This document shows positions 6,160 to 13,135 of a DNA stretch of 14,115 nucleotides, one piece after another. The stretch comes from Spirochaetales bacterium (GTDB lineage Bacteria > Spirochaetota > Spirochaetia > ARS1246). The notes under the pieces are model-generated. The model did not search any database. It was not told where the DNA came from and was given only the letters and a program-made list of their open reading frames with translations. The DNA is taken from positions 1 to 14,115 of the forward strand of contig JAFGHN010000029.1 of assembly GCA_016930115.1 (NCBI GenBank), written 5' to 3'. A program made the position numbers and the translations under genes. Each line of letters opens with the position of its first letter. The stretch's first letter is position 1.

Positions 6160-7845
6160 ATGGGCGGATACGCTGATAAGCCCTGGTTAGAGAGCTACAC
6201 CCTCGGCCCGTTCAAACTGAAAACCCATATCGATTATCCGGACAAACCTCTCCACTCCCTCATCAATGAAGCCGGCGACCTGTTTCCGAACCGTGACGCC
6301 TACGACTACCTGGGCGCGAGGATGAAATTCCGCGAATTGAAGCTTCAAGTCGACAGGCTCGCCTGTGCGCTGAGGGGCCTTGGTGTCGAAAAGGGCGACC
6401 GCGTCATGACCATGCTGCCGACGAGCCCGCAGTTTATCATGAGCGACTTTGCCATCCTGAAAGCCGGCGGCTGCCTTGTGCCTTGCAGCACCTACCTGAC
6501 CGCGGAGGGTCTTGAGCAGCAGGCGGCCTCGTCGGGCGCGCGAATCATCATCTGCGCCGAAAAATACTTTCCGCTCATAGAATCGATACGCCGGCGGACA
6601 TCGTTGCACGATGTTATAGTCACCGCGCGATCGGACTACACCGGCGATGAGGAGGCCGAACCGGCCAAGTTCGACGGGGGTTTAAGTCTCCGTTCGCTGA
6701 TACGAGACGCTGAGGATAGGCCGCCGGAGGTTGAAATCGACCCGAAGGAAGACCTGGCTATACTCGCCTTTACGGGAGGGTCGACGGGCGTCCCGAAGGG
6801 AGTGATGCTGACCCACTCGCAGCGTCTGGCGAATGTGTATCAGTGTCTTCCCTGGATGATGGCGCCGGTGCCGTCACTCAAGGGGAGTGCGTCCGCCCTC
6901 ATCGCTCTCCCGGCCTATCACGCCATGGGCCACCTGATTGTGCAGTCGTGTATCTCCTGGGGCTTGCGGCAGTTTCTCCTCCCGGACCCGCGCAACGTGC
7001 GGATGGTGGCGGCGATCATGAATGAGCACCGGCCCTTCCTTGTCTTTGTAGTGCCGACGCAGTTGATGCAGCTCGCCAATCCGAGGATAGAGCTGAAGCG
7101 GATGCCCGTCCTGATCATGTCCGGGTCCGCTCCGCTTCCCGCCGAAGTGGCCGTCCGGATCGAGGAAAAGATCAAGATGCCGGTCTCGGAGGGGTATGGT
7201 TTGACCGAGACGGGCCCTTGTACACACCTGAACATATCCGGGTTTGCAAAGGTGACCCGATTTGCCCGGGACACCAAACCGGGCATCGGTCTTCCGGTCC
7301 CGGACACCGATGTGAAGATCGTCGATCCCGATACCGACATGGAAGTTCCCTTTGGTGAAGTGGGAGAAATCTGGGTGAGAGGGCCGCAGGTGATGAAAGG
7401 CTACTGGCCGGACCCGGGCTTGGGGCTCGAGGACGACGGATGGCTACGCACCGGAGACTTGGGGCGGATGGACCACGACGGCTATTTTCACCTGGTTGAC
7501 CGCATCAAGGACATGATCAACGTCTCGGGATTGAAAGTGTATTCGATCGAAGTCGACGAGGCGCTGTTTAAGCATCCCGCGGTTTCCGGCGTTGTGACCA
7601 TTGGTGTACCCGTTCCGGAAAAGCCCGGCGTGGAGCGGGTAAAGGCCTTTGTCACGCTGAATGAAGGGTTTGACCGCCAAACGATAGAAAAGGAACTTAT
7701 CGCGTTTGCCCGGGAACGGCTTCCCGCCTATGCCGTACCCGATTTGGTCGAAGTCCTTGACGACATACCGCTGACCACGACCGAGAAAGTATTCAAACGT
7801 GTGTTACGTGAGCGGGAGATGGAAAAACAGAGGGGCAGCGGTTGA
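6160..7845 (+). CDS. AMP-forming acyl/aryl-CoA synthetase
   Basis: A 561-residue ANL-superfamily acid:CoA ligase (acid + ATP + CoA to acyl-CoA + AMP + PPi). Motifs in order: the P-loop TGGSTGVPKGVMLTH (from T205), AYHAMGH, GYGLTETG (345-352), the hinge region GWLRTGDLGRMDHDGYFHLVDR and the C-terminal A10-like PLTTTEKVFKR with catalytic Lys at K543. In A10 the residue before this Lys is Glu instead of the usual Gly. Length is typical of medium/long-chain and aryl-CoA ligases. The start is 5 nt after the AOR stop; no strong Shine-Dalgarno, so translational coupling is likely. Paired with AOR it would turn the acid made from an aldehyde into a CoA thioester, as in amino-acid-derived or aromatic fermentations. 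The acid preference is unknown. Confidence 0.93.
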   Translation: MGGYADKPWLESYTLGPFKLKTHIDYPDKPLHSLINEAGDLFPNRDAYDYLGARMKFRELKLQVDRLACALRGLGVEKGDRVMTMLPTSPQFIMSDFAILKAGGCLVPCSTYLTAEGLEQQAASSGARIIICAEKYFPLIESIRRRTSLHDVIVTARSDYTGDEEAEPAKFDGGLSLRSLIRDAEDRPPEVEIDPKEDLAILAFTGGSTGVPKGVMLTHSQRLANVYQCLPWMMAPVPSLKGSASALIALPAYHAMGHLIVQSCISWGLRQFLLPDPRNVRMVAAIMNEHRPFLVFVVPTQLMQLANPRIELKRMPVLIMSGSAPLPAEVAVRIEEKIKMPVSEGYGLTETGPCTHLNISGFAKVTRFARDTKPGIGLPVPDTDVKIVDPDTDMEVPFGEVGEIWVRGPQVMKGYWPDPGLGLEDDGWLRTGDLGRMDHDGYFHLVDRIKDMINVSGLKVYSIEVDEALFKHPAVSGVVTIGVPVPEKPGVERVKAFVTLNEGFDRQTIEKELIAFARERLPAYAVPDLVEVLDDIPLTTTEKVFKRVLREREMEKQRGSG

Positions 7846-7908
7846 GAGGGCAGCCGCGCGCCGGGCCACAAGGCGGACGCGGGGCGGGGCGCCGTGCCTC
7901 CGGCGGTG

Positions 7909-7936
7909 TTGACAAAAAAATAGCTTTTTGTACAAT
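7909..7936 (+). promoter_or_regulatory. sigma70-type promoter of the riboswitch/transporter operon
   Basis: TTGACA (7909-7914) and TACAAT (7931-7936) are separated by 16 bp. The spacer contains the A/T inverted repeat ACAAAAA (7912-7918) and TTTTTGT (7925-7931), which could be a protein site or simply flexible promoter DNA. The predicted start near 7943 gives a 5' UTR of about 260 nt. The 60 nt between the ligase stop and this promoter are GC-rich and contain no clear terminator. Confidence 0.72.
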
Positions 7937-7942
7937 TTCGGA

Positions 7943-8088
7943 ACAACTATATAGGGCACATCGAAAGACCTACCCTTTGATGCCTGCCGCCGCATGCAAG
8001 TCTCTCTGCGATAGTGGTTTTTCGCGTGTGGCGATGTCGAAGTTACAGTTTTTGAGGTGCCCGCACAGGACTACCTAATTACGTAGTA
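7943..8088 (+). promoter_or_regulatory. Structured leader upstream of the riboswitch, with possible anti-P1 hairpin
   Basis: About 145 nt of untranslated leader precede the conserved riboswitch. A local hairpin pairs CATCGAAAG (7959-7967) with CTTTGATG (7975-7982) with one bulged G. Near the end, GAGGTGC (8054-8060) can pair with GTACCTC (8086-8092, one G-U pair), which contains most of the 5' strand of the riboswitch closing stem; a nested ACTAC/GTAGT (8070-8074 with 8083-8087) competes for part of it. Such pairing would hold the closing strand away from the ribosome binding site. No known RNA family was recognised in 7943-8050. Confidence 0.5.
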
Positions 8089-8200
8089 CCTCCGAGCCCT
8101 TTTGCCTACGGGGAAACCTAAGCGCGCTCACGAGAGCGCCGGCACTGGGCCGACAGGGTGTTACCGGAAACGGCAGCGCCTCCCATTCTTGGAAAGGAGG
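8089..8200 (+). promoter_or_regulatory. Moco/Tuco-type riboswitch covering the ribosome binding site
   Basis: The stretch resembles the Moco RNA motif (molybdenum cofactor riboswitch class, first described before E. coli moaA). Family-like blocks are CTCCGAGCC at 8090-8098, GCCTACGGGGAAACC at 8104-8118, GCCGACAGGG at 8149-8158, a CCG-GAAA-CGG tetraloop hairpin at 8164-8173, and GCCTCCC with TGGAAAGG at the 3' end, which closely matches the end of the E. coli moaA leader as I remember it. CCTCC (8089-8093) pairs with GGAGG (8196-8200) as the closing stem; a GCGCTC-ACGA-GAGCGC hairpin lies at 8124-8139. AAAGGAGG at 8193-8200 is the Shine-Dalgarno of the next gene (ATG 8205), so ligand-bound RNA should repress translation. 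Whether it senses Moco or the tungsten cofactor cannot be decided by eye; the reported Tuco variants lack stem P3. Confidence 0.87.
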
Positions 8201-8204
8201 ACCC

Positions 8205-9707
8205 ATGCGAATCGCCCGCATTACAATCGCCGCGATATTGTGTATATGTTCCGCTGCGCTGTACTCCATCGATATTTTTGTGAATGGCAATTTTGTCACC
8301 TCCTTCACCGACCGCGAGCTTGAAACGCTGGATGCCACCTCCCGCGGTATCTGGCTTCCTGATCTTCTTCCGCTGGTCATCTCCTGCGATGCGATGACGG
8401 TAACGACCACCGGTCCCGGCGCCAAGGCTTTTCATGACCGGAATCTCGCCGACCGGTTCCAGGAAGGTTTTCTCAAGAGGCAAAGCGCAGGGTGGGAGCT
8501 CCGCTTCTTTGGCGAGACTGTGGCCGGAGTTGTGTCAATCGATCTTTCAGCCGATTTTCTGGAGCAGCGGGATCTCGAGGTATGGGTGAGCTGGGAGGGA
8601 GTGCCCGAGCTCAAAGAAGAAATCGCAGCGTTCGCCCGGCGCCACGGCTGCGATATCGACGTGGTTGAGGTTCCGGGAATAAAGACAAAGCTGCTGGCAG
8701 TGCTTCGCGCGGACGGACGCGTGCCTGACCTGGTGATGGTCCAGTCGGATTATCTACCGGAGCTCACCGCAGCGCGGGCGCTGCAGCCTGTCGATAGCCC
8801 GGTGACCGTCGCAGCAGGCGGGCTCTCCGGGACCGGCGCGTTCACCCTAGATGACAGGCTCATGGCCTCGCCCTTCTATTTCGACTCGCAGGTTGTCGTC
8901 ATCAATCCTCAAATCTTTCCTGAAGGGCCCGAGCTTGAACGGGCCGTTTCTGGAGAATGGGACCTGAATGGCTTCAAGCGCGCGGGAAGGGCGATGAAGG
9001 CTCGAGGAGCGACTCCCTACTGCTGGAATGCCTACTCTGCCTACTGGCTTGTCTCGTTTCAACACGGTTTCGGCAAAGAACGGCTCATCGAGCCCGACGG
9101 CAGGATACTCATGACCGACAGGCCGACGGTCGACGCGGTGAACTACCTGCTCGACCTTCAAGAGGAAGGGCTGCTTGAAGTAAATGAGCGCGACGCCATG
9201 GTGACCATTTTTCTCAGGGGCGATGTGGGCGCGATCCTCACGGGATCATACTCGATACCGTCTTTCGAGAAGCTTGGTATCGATTTTGCCGTTGCGCCGT
9301 ATCCTTTGAACCCGGATACCGGGAAGCCGGTGGCCCCGGTTCTCGATTACAAAGGTTTTTCGATTACCAGAAAAGCACGGAATCCTGTGCTTGCCCGCAG
9401 GCTTATTCAATATCTATCGAGTCCCGGAGTGCAGTTGAGATTCACTTCGGCGCTCTCGAAACTTCCTGCACGACAGGACGTGTGGGACGAGCTTGAGCGG
9501 TTTCATGCATATTCCACGCCGTTAAGGTTGAGCGCCGAACGCGGCATACCACTCCCACCGGATCAGGCATACGGCCTATTCAAGAATACGATGTGGAAAC
9601 TACTCCGCCTGGTGTTATCCGGGCAAATGGATACTCAAGATGCCCTCGAAGAAGGGCAGGCCGTGGTAGACGGTCAACTGGCAGCAAGAGGAGGACGAAA
9701 TGAATAG
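8205..9707 (+). CDS. ABC transporter binding protein (MalE-type) with extra N-terminal domain
   Basis: A 500-residue exported protein. Residues 1-21 are a signal peptide (MRIARITIAAILCICSAALYS; no convincing lipobox). Residues about 22-115 form an extra domain (DIFVNGNF, GIWLPDLLPLVISCDAMTV, GWELRFFGETVAGVVSIDL) that looks like a reduced version of the SUOX/molybdopterin-binding-like fold seen in the next protein; this is a weak match. From about 124 a family-1 solute-binding protein begins: LEVWVSWEGVPELKEEIAAF, IKTKLLAVLRADGRVPDLVMV, FYFDSQVVVINPQIF, then the C-terminal lobe with GAILTGSYSIPSF and FSITRKARNPVLARRLIQYL. It should deliver a ligand to the permease encoded downstream. Its Shine-Dalgarno is the 3' strand of the Moco-type riboswitch. 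Its stop overlaps the next start by 8 nt. Relatives bind sugars, but regulation points to a Mo/W or pterin ligand. Confidence 0.85.
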   Translation: MRIARITIAAILCICSAALYSIDIFVNGNFVTSFTDRELETLDATSRGIWLPDLLPLVISCDAMTVTTTGPGAKAFHDRNLADRFQEGFLKRQSAGWELRFFGETVAGVVSIDLSADFLEQRDLEVWVSWEGVPELKEEIAAFARRHGCDIDVVEVPGIKTKLLAVLRADGRVPDLVMVQSDYLPELTAARALQPVDSPVTVAAGGLSGTGAFTLDDRLMASPFYFDSQVVVINPQIFPEGPELERAVSGEWDLNGFKRAGRAMKARGATPYCWNAYSAYWLVSFQHGFGKERLIEPDGRILMTDRPTVDAVNYLLDLQEEGLLEVNERDAMVTIFLRGDVGAILTGSYSIPSFEKLGIDFAVAPYPLNPDTGKPVAPVLDYKGFSITRKARNPVLARRLIQYLSSPGVQLRFTSALSKLPARQDVWDELERFHAYSTPLRLSAERGIPLPPDQAYGLFKNTMWKLLRLVLSGQMDTQDALEEGQAVVDGQLAARGGRNE

Positions 9708-11085
9708 AAGCAGAAAACTGATGATCGCCGCCTGTATTGTGGCTACACTTTGCGCGGCAACGGCGGTCGCACAGGACCTTGAGACCTGGGAGTTCAAGGT
9801 CACCGGCACAGCTACGAAAACCGTGACGTACGGCGAAATCATCGACGCTATGAGACATAGCGTTCACGATGCTGAGATGTTTCTCGATGTAAAAGGGGTA
9901 GAACACAAGTACGAAGGCATACCGTTTCGCCAGATTGTCGCGATGGTGGACGGTGATGACAACACTCATCCCTACGAGTTTGATATCGATCTATGGGTGA
10001 GAGGCTACGAAATCACGATCACCGCTATCGACGGCTATTCGGCGACCTTTGATACCGCCGGCGTTGATCCCAACGCCTTGCTCCTTGCCGTAAGAGACAA
10101 CGGCGAACAGATGACGCCGCGCCTGGTGGGGGACCTGCCTCGAAGCTCCTGGGTCGGAAATATAGTCGAAATCAACCTGGGAGCCGGAGACGCGGCGGCG
10201 GCAGTCGAGCACGAGCTGATACTCGATGTGAACGGCGTCGAGACCGTATTTACGATTCCGGCGCTCGAGCGTAGCGCCTTCTATGTGGAAGGACCGGGCA
10301 GCTACACCACTTCCGCCGGAACAACCATCACCGCAATCTGGGGCGGCATACGGTTCAGCGATTTCCTCAAAGCTTACTTTCCGCTTTCAGCGACGGATAC
10401 GGTGACCATGGTCGCTATCGACGGGTATGAAATGAGTTACTCCGGCGCCGAAGTCCTCGATGATTCGCAAGGCATCTGGATTATCGCTTTCAAACAGAAC
10501 GGGGAGTACCTGCCGGTGGATCCGGGCCCCTATAGAACAATCAAGATCGGCCCGGGGACGCCGGATATCCCGGGACACAGCTCCGTCAGGATGATCGGAC
10601 GGGTGAAGGTTTCCGGCGAAGCGTACAGAGAGTTCACTCTTCGCCTGAGCGGGCTCATGGATGCTGATTTGGATAGGCAGACGATGCAGTCGGGGGTCAG
10701 CTGCCACAAGAAGACAGTCCAGTTCGAGAGGAAAAACACCTCCGGATTGTATACCGGCATACCCGTCTGGCGGCTTCTCGCTTACAGCGACGATCCGCGA
10801 TACGCTCCCCACGGCCAGGACAAGTCGATCCGCTCCTACAACGATGCCGCCGCCGCCGGAGGTTACCGGGTGATCATTATCGCCGCCGACGGTTTTTCGA
10901 TCGATCTCGACTCCCGACAGCTCGACAAAAACGACGATATCATCGTTGCCATGTATCGCGAAGGCGAGGTGCTCGCAGATGACGAGTGGCCGCTGGTGCT
11001 CGTCTGGGACAAGGATGCAGAACTGATACCCGACGGGATAAAGCCGGTAAAACAAATTGTCGAAATCCAAGTGGTTATCGAATAG
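9700..11085 (+). CDS. Secreted protein with three SUOX-like (molybdopterin-binding-fold) repeats
   Basis: A 461-residue exported protein; the signal peptide ends at AVA-Q (A24/Q25). The mature part has three divergent repeats of about 130-155 residues. Each has a [YW]xGIxxxxL/A segment (YEGIPFRQIVAMV; WGGIRFSDFLKAY; YTGIPVWRLLAYS), then AIDGYS (109-114), AIDGYE (239-244) or AADGFS (395-400), then an 'IVAxxxNGE' strand. This order resembles the sulfite-oxidase/YedY-type molybdopterin-binding fold. C335 in VSCHKK is the only Cys in the mature protein, close to where true SUOX enzymes place their Mo ligand, but no catalytic partners are evident. It is more likely a binding or capture protein than an enzyme. 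It has a strong AGGAGG site (9689-9694), an 8-nt overlap with the upstream gene, and overlaps the permease start. Fold assignment is by eye; ligand unproven. Confidence 0.75.
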   Translation: MNRSRKLMIAACIVATLCAATAVAQDLETWEFKVTGTATKTVTYGEIIDAMRHSVHDAEMFLDVKGVEHKYEGIPFRQIVAMVDGDDNTHPYEFDIDLWVRGYEITITAIDGYSATFDTAGVDPNALLLAVRDNGEQMTPRLVGDLPRSSWVGNIVEINLGAGDAAAAVEHELILDVNGVETVFTIPALERSAFYVEGPGSYTTSAGTTITAIWGGIRFSDFLKAYFPLSATDTVTMVAIDGYEMSYSGAEVLDDSQGIWIIAFKQNGEYLPVDPGPYRTIKIGPGTPDIPGHSSVRMIGRVKVSGEAYREFTLRLSGLMDADLDRQTMQSGVSCHKKTVQFERKNTSGLYTGIPVWRLLAYSDDPRYAPHGQDKSIRSYNDAAAAGGYRVIIIAADGFSIDLDSRQLDKNDDIIVAMYREGEVLADDEWPLVLVWDKDAELIPDGIKPVKQIVEIQVVIE

Positions 11086-12997
11086 TTACTTAATCTTACC
11101 GCTTGCGGCGCTGCTCCTTGTGATAGGAGCGGCGCCTGTTTTCACCGCGGTGGTCAACTCGTTTTACCACGATTACGGTGATGAGCGTTCCTTTGCGGGG
11201 CTGGCCCACTACGCGACATTGCTTTCCGACAAAGGATTCGCCTTTAGCCTGCGCATCAGCGTGCTCTGGGCGTTTCTGAACACCGTCGTTACCGTGGGGG
11301 GAGGTTTTCTTATCGCTCTCACGCTGATGCAAAAAAACCTCACCTCGAAAGTGCTGTTCACCTCGTTGATTCTTCCCTGGGGAATCCCTGCGGTCATCCT
11401 CGTGCCGCTCTGGCGCCTCGTTATTCACGGCATGGGAGGCACCTCGCTTTTCTCAATCAATCTTCTCACCGATCCGGTCGCGGGCTTTTTCGCGACGGTC
11501 TTTGTCTCTAGCTGGATGAGCGTGCCGCTCATGGCCTTTGTCTTTACCGGGGCCCTCAAGACCATTCCACAAACACTCACGGAAGCTGCCCGGGCGGAAG
11601 GCGCGGGGAAGGGGACAATCGCCCTTTGGATTTATTTCCCGATGATACGCGAAACCGTTCTCGCGCTTGGGCTCTTGACCTTTGTACGGTCTCTCAAAGA
11701 GTTTTCAGTCATTCTTCTGTTGACCGCCGGTGGGCCGCCCTTTGCAGGGGGATTCGCGGGAACGACGATAATCGGCGTGACCACGACAATGGAGATATAC
11801 CTCTACGAACTGTTCATGACCACCTACGATTACGGCCTGCTCTCCGCGTATTCGATGGTGCTGATTTTCCTTGTCGTTATCGCGGCCGTTCTCTGGGTTG
11901 GCGCCCGCAGGCAAAGTGTCAGATCCCGCGCCGTGGTGCTGATTCTCGTTGCGGTTGTCCAGATTGTCTTGGGTGGTTACTGGGGCGTCGCGGCCGCGGT
12001 GGCGTACCTCCTGTCCGTCCGGTTTCGCAAGCTCCTGCTTCCGGTGTTTCTCGCAGACCTGCTGACAAACACGATTCATCTGGCGGCGGCCGGGTTTCCC
12101 CAAGGCTTTAATCCCGCTCTTGTCATCGCCGCCGTCGCGCTGCCGGTCGTCTTGGCAGGCGGTCAAGGGATAAGGCTCGGCGGCGCGGTGGTGACGCCGC
12201 TCAGGCTCATCGCTGCCGTCACCGCGGTGGTCTCTTCTCTCATCATCGTCTATCTGCTCGTCTGGGTAAGTCTTTCCGCCGCCGATGTGGTCTATGTGGA
12301 CAGGCTCTTTCCGAGGTTTTTCACCGCCGACAATTTCAGGCAGGTGATCGAAGACAGGAACATCTTGAAGTCCTTCGGCAACACCGCCGTGTTGGCCGTT
12401 TCAACCGCGCTGATAACGCCGTTGCTTACTTTTCCCGCGGCATTCTGGATTCTTGGAAGACGAGCCTCTACGGGCGAAGTATCTCTGATCGGCGTGCAGC
12501 TGCTCACGGTAATCGGCGGTATGCACACCCTTATTCCGTTGTACTGGATCTTCAGACAAGCGGGGCTGATCGGCAGCTATATTCCGCTTGTCATGATTTA
12601 TATCGCCCATACCGTACCGTTTGCGATATTCACTATGGTGTCGTTTCTCCGATCGGTGCCCCAATCTTTCCGTGACGCCGCCGCGCTCGCCGGGGCGACC
12701 CCGTTTGGTTACTTGCGGAGGGTTCTTCTGCCGCTTTCGGCTCCGGTAATCGGCGTGTCGATGATGGCGGCGTTCATAGGCGCGTGGAACGGGTTCCTTG
12801 CGCCGCTTATATTCCTCACTGACGACGCGCGGTACCCGATAAGCCTCGCCTTCTACAATTTGATAGGCACCATCGGCAGCGCGGCCCCTAAGTGGGGATT
12901 GTTCGCCGCCGCCTCGGCAATCAATATCGTTGCCGTGCTGGCGGTGATGATACCTGCGACTCGCTCGCTCACCCGGACCGATCTGCACCACGTGTAG
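11057..12997 (+). CDS. Fused MalF-MalG-type ABC transporter permease
   Basis: A 646-residue polytopic inner-membrane protein containing two permease units. The first (about 8-290) is MalF-like: PVFTAVVNSFYHDYGDE, a GLAHYATLLSD segment and the coupling EAA loop EAARAEGAGKGTIALWIYFP from E176. The second (about 384-646) is MalG-like: FPRFFTADNFRQVIED, SFGNTAVLAVSTALITPLL and a second EAA loop DAAALAGATPFGYLRRVLLP from D540. Between them (about 292-381) lies an extra hydrophobic stretch of some three to four membrane segments not normally part of either unit. Start: the only sensible one is TTG at 11057, overlapping the upstream gene by 29 bp with no strong Shine-Dalgarno; it places KSKW just before the first membrane helix. 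The two EAA loops in one chain imply a cis heterodimer engaging an ATPase dimer. It belongs to the riboswitch operon. Confidence 0.88.
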   Translation: MSKSKWLSNSYLILPLAALLLVIGAAPVFTAVVNSFYHDYGDERSFAGLAHYATLLSDKGFAFSLRISVLWAFLNTVVTVGGGFLIALTLMQKNLTSKVLFTSLILPWGIPAVILVPLWRLVIHGMGGTSLFSINLLTDPVAGFFATVFVSSWMSVPLMAFVFTGALKTIPQTLTEAARAEGAGKGTIALWIYFPMIRETVLALGLLTFVRSLKEFSVILLLTAGGPPFAGGFAGTTIIGVTTTMEIYLYELFMTTYDYGLLSAYSMVLIFLVVIAAVLWVGARRQSVRSRAVVLILVAVVQIVLGGYWGVAAAVAYLLSVRFRKLLLPVFLADLLTNTIHLAAAGFPQGFNPALVIAAVALPVVLAGGQGIRLGGAVVTPLRLIAAVTAVVSSLIIVYLLVWVSLSAADVVYVDRLFPRFFTADNFRQVIEDRNILKSFGNTAVLAVSTALITPLLTFPAAFWILGRRASTGEVSLIGVQLLTVIGGMHTLIPLYWIFRQAGLIGSYIPLVMIYIAHTVPFAIFTMVSFLRSVPQSFRDAAALAGATPFGYLRRVLLPLSAPVIGVSMMAAFIGAWNGFLAPLIFLTDDARYPISLAFYNLIGTIGSAAPKWGLFAAASAINIVAVLAVMIPATRSLTRTDLHHV

Positions 12998-13017
12998 TTG
13001 CGCAGCGCCGGGAAGGA

Positions 13018-13051
13018 GGCCGCCGGCGTGCCGCCCGGCACGCCGGCGGCC
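13018..13051. repeat. Very stable intergenic hairpin between permease and MBL genes
   Basis: GGCCGCCGGCGTGCCG (13018-13033) is the exact reverse complement of 13036-13051, with CC at the centre (effectively a 15-bp GC stem with a 4-nt loop); flanking A-U, G-U and G-C pairs may lengthen it. No T-run follows, so it is not a standard terminator. It starts 21 nt after the permease stop in a 138-nt gap, and could mark an mRNA processing or stability site that sets different levels for upstream and downstream genes. A weaker GAGGCG/CGCCTC hairpin lies at about 13095-13115. Confidence 0.75.
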
Positions 13052-13135
13052 TTCGCACCGCTTTCATTCATGAGAGCAATGAGATAGAGTGTTTCATGAG
13101 GCGGCCCGGCGACGCCTCGTTATCGGGAGGATACG

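Noticed and set aside
7842..8078. 78-aa frame covering the ligase 3' end, promoter and leader
   Set aside because: It spans a strong promoter and structured leader, has no Shine-Dalgarno, and its translation resembles no protein.
8102..8323. 73-aa frame through the riboswitch into the binding-protein gene
   Set aside because: It runs through the aptamer in another frame; the ATG at 8205 has the strong ribosome binding site and signal peptide.
9700..9760. Lipoprotein signal (IAAC at residues 9-12) on the triple-repeat protein
   Set aside because: The Cys is too near the N-terminus, with the hydrophobic core continuing after it; AVA-Q fits signal peptidase I better.
12401..12991. 196-aa reverse-strand frame opposite the permease
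   Set aside because: Its Arg/His-rich translation is what antisense of membrane-protein codons gives; the forward frame has clear EAA loops.
13018..13051. Terminator between permease and MBL gene
   Set aside because: The hairpin is strong but followed by CTTCGCACCG rather than a T-run, and downstream genes seem to belong to the same system.
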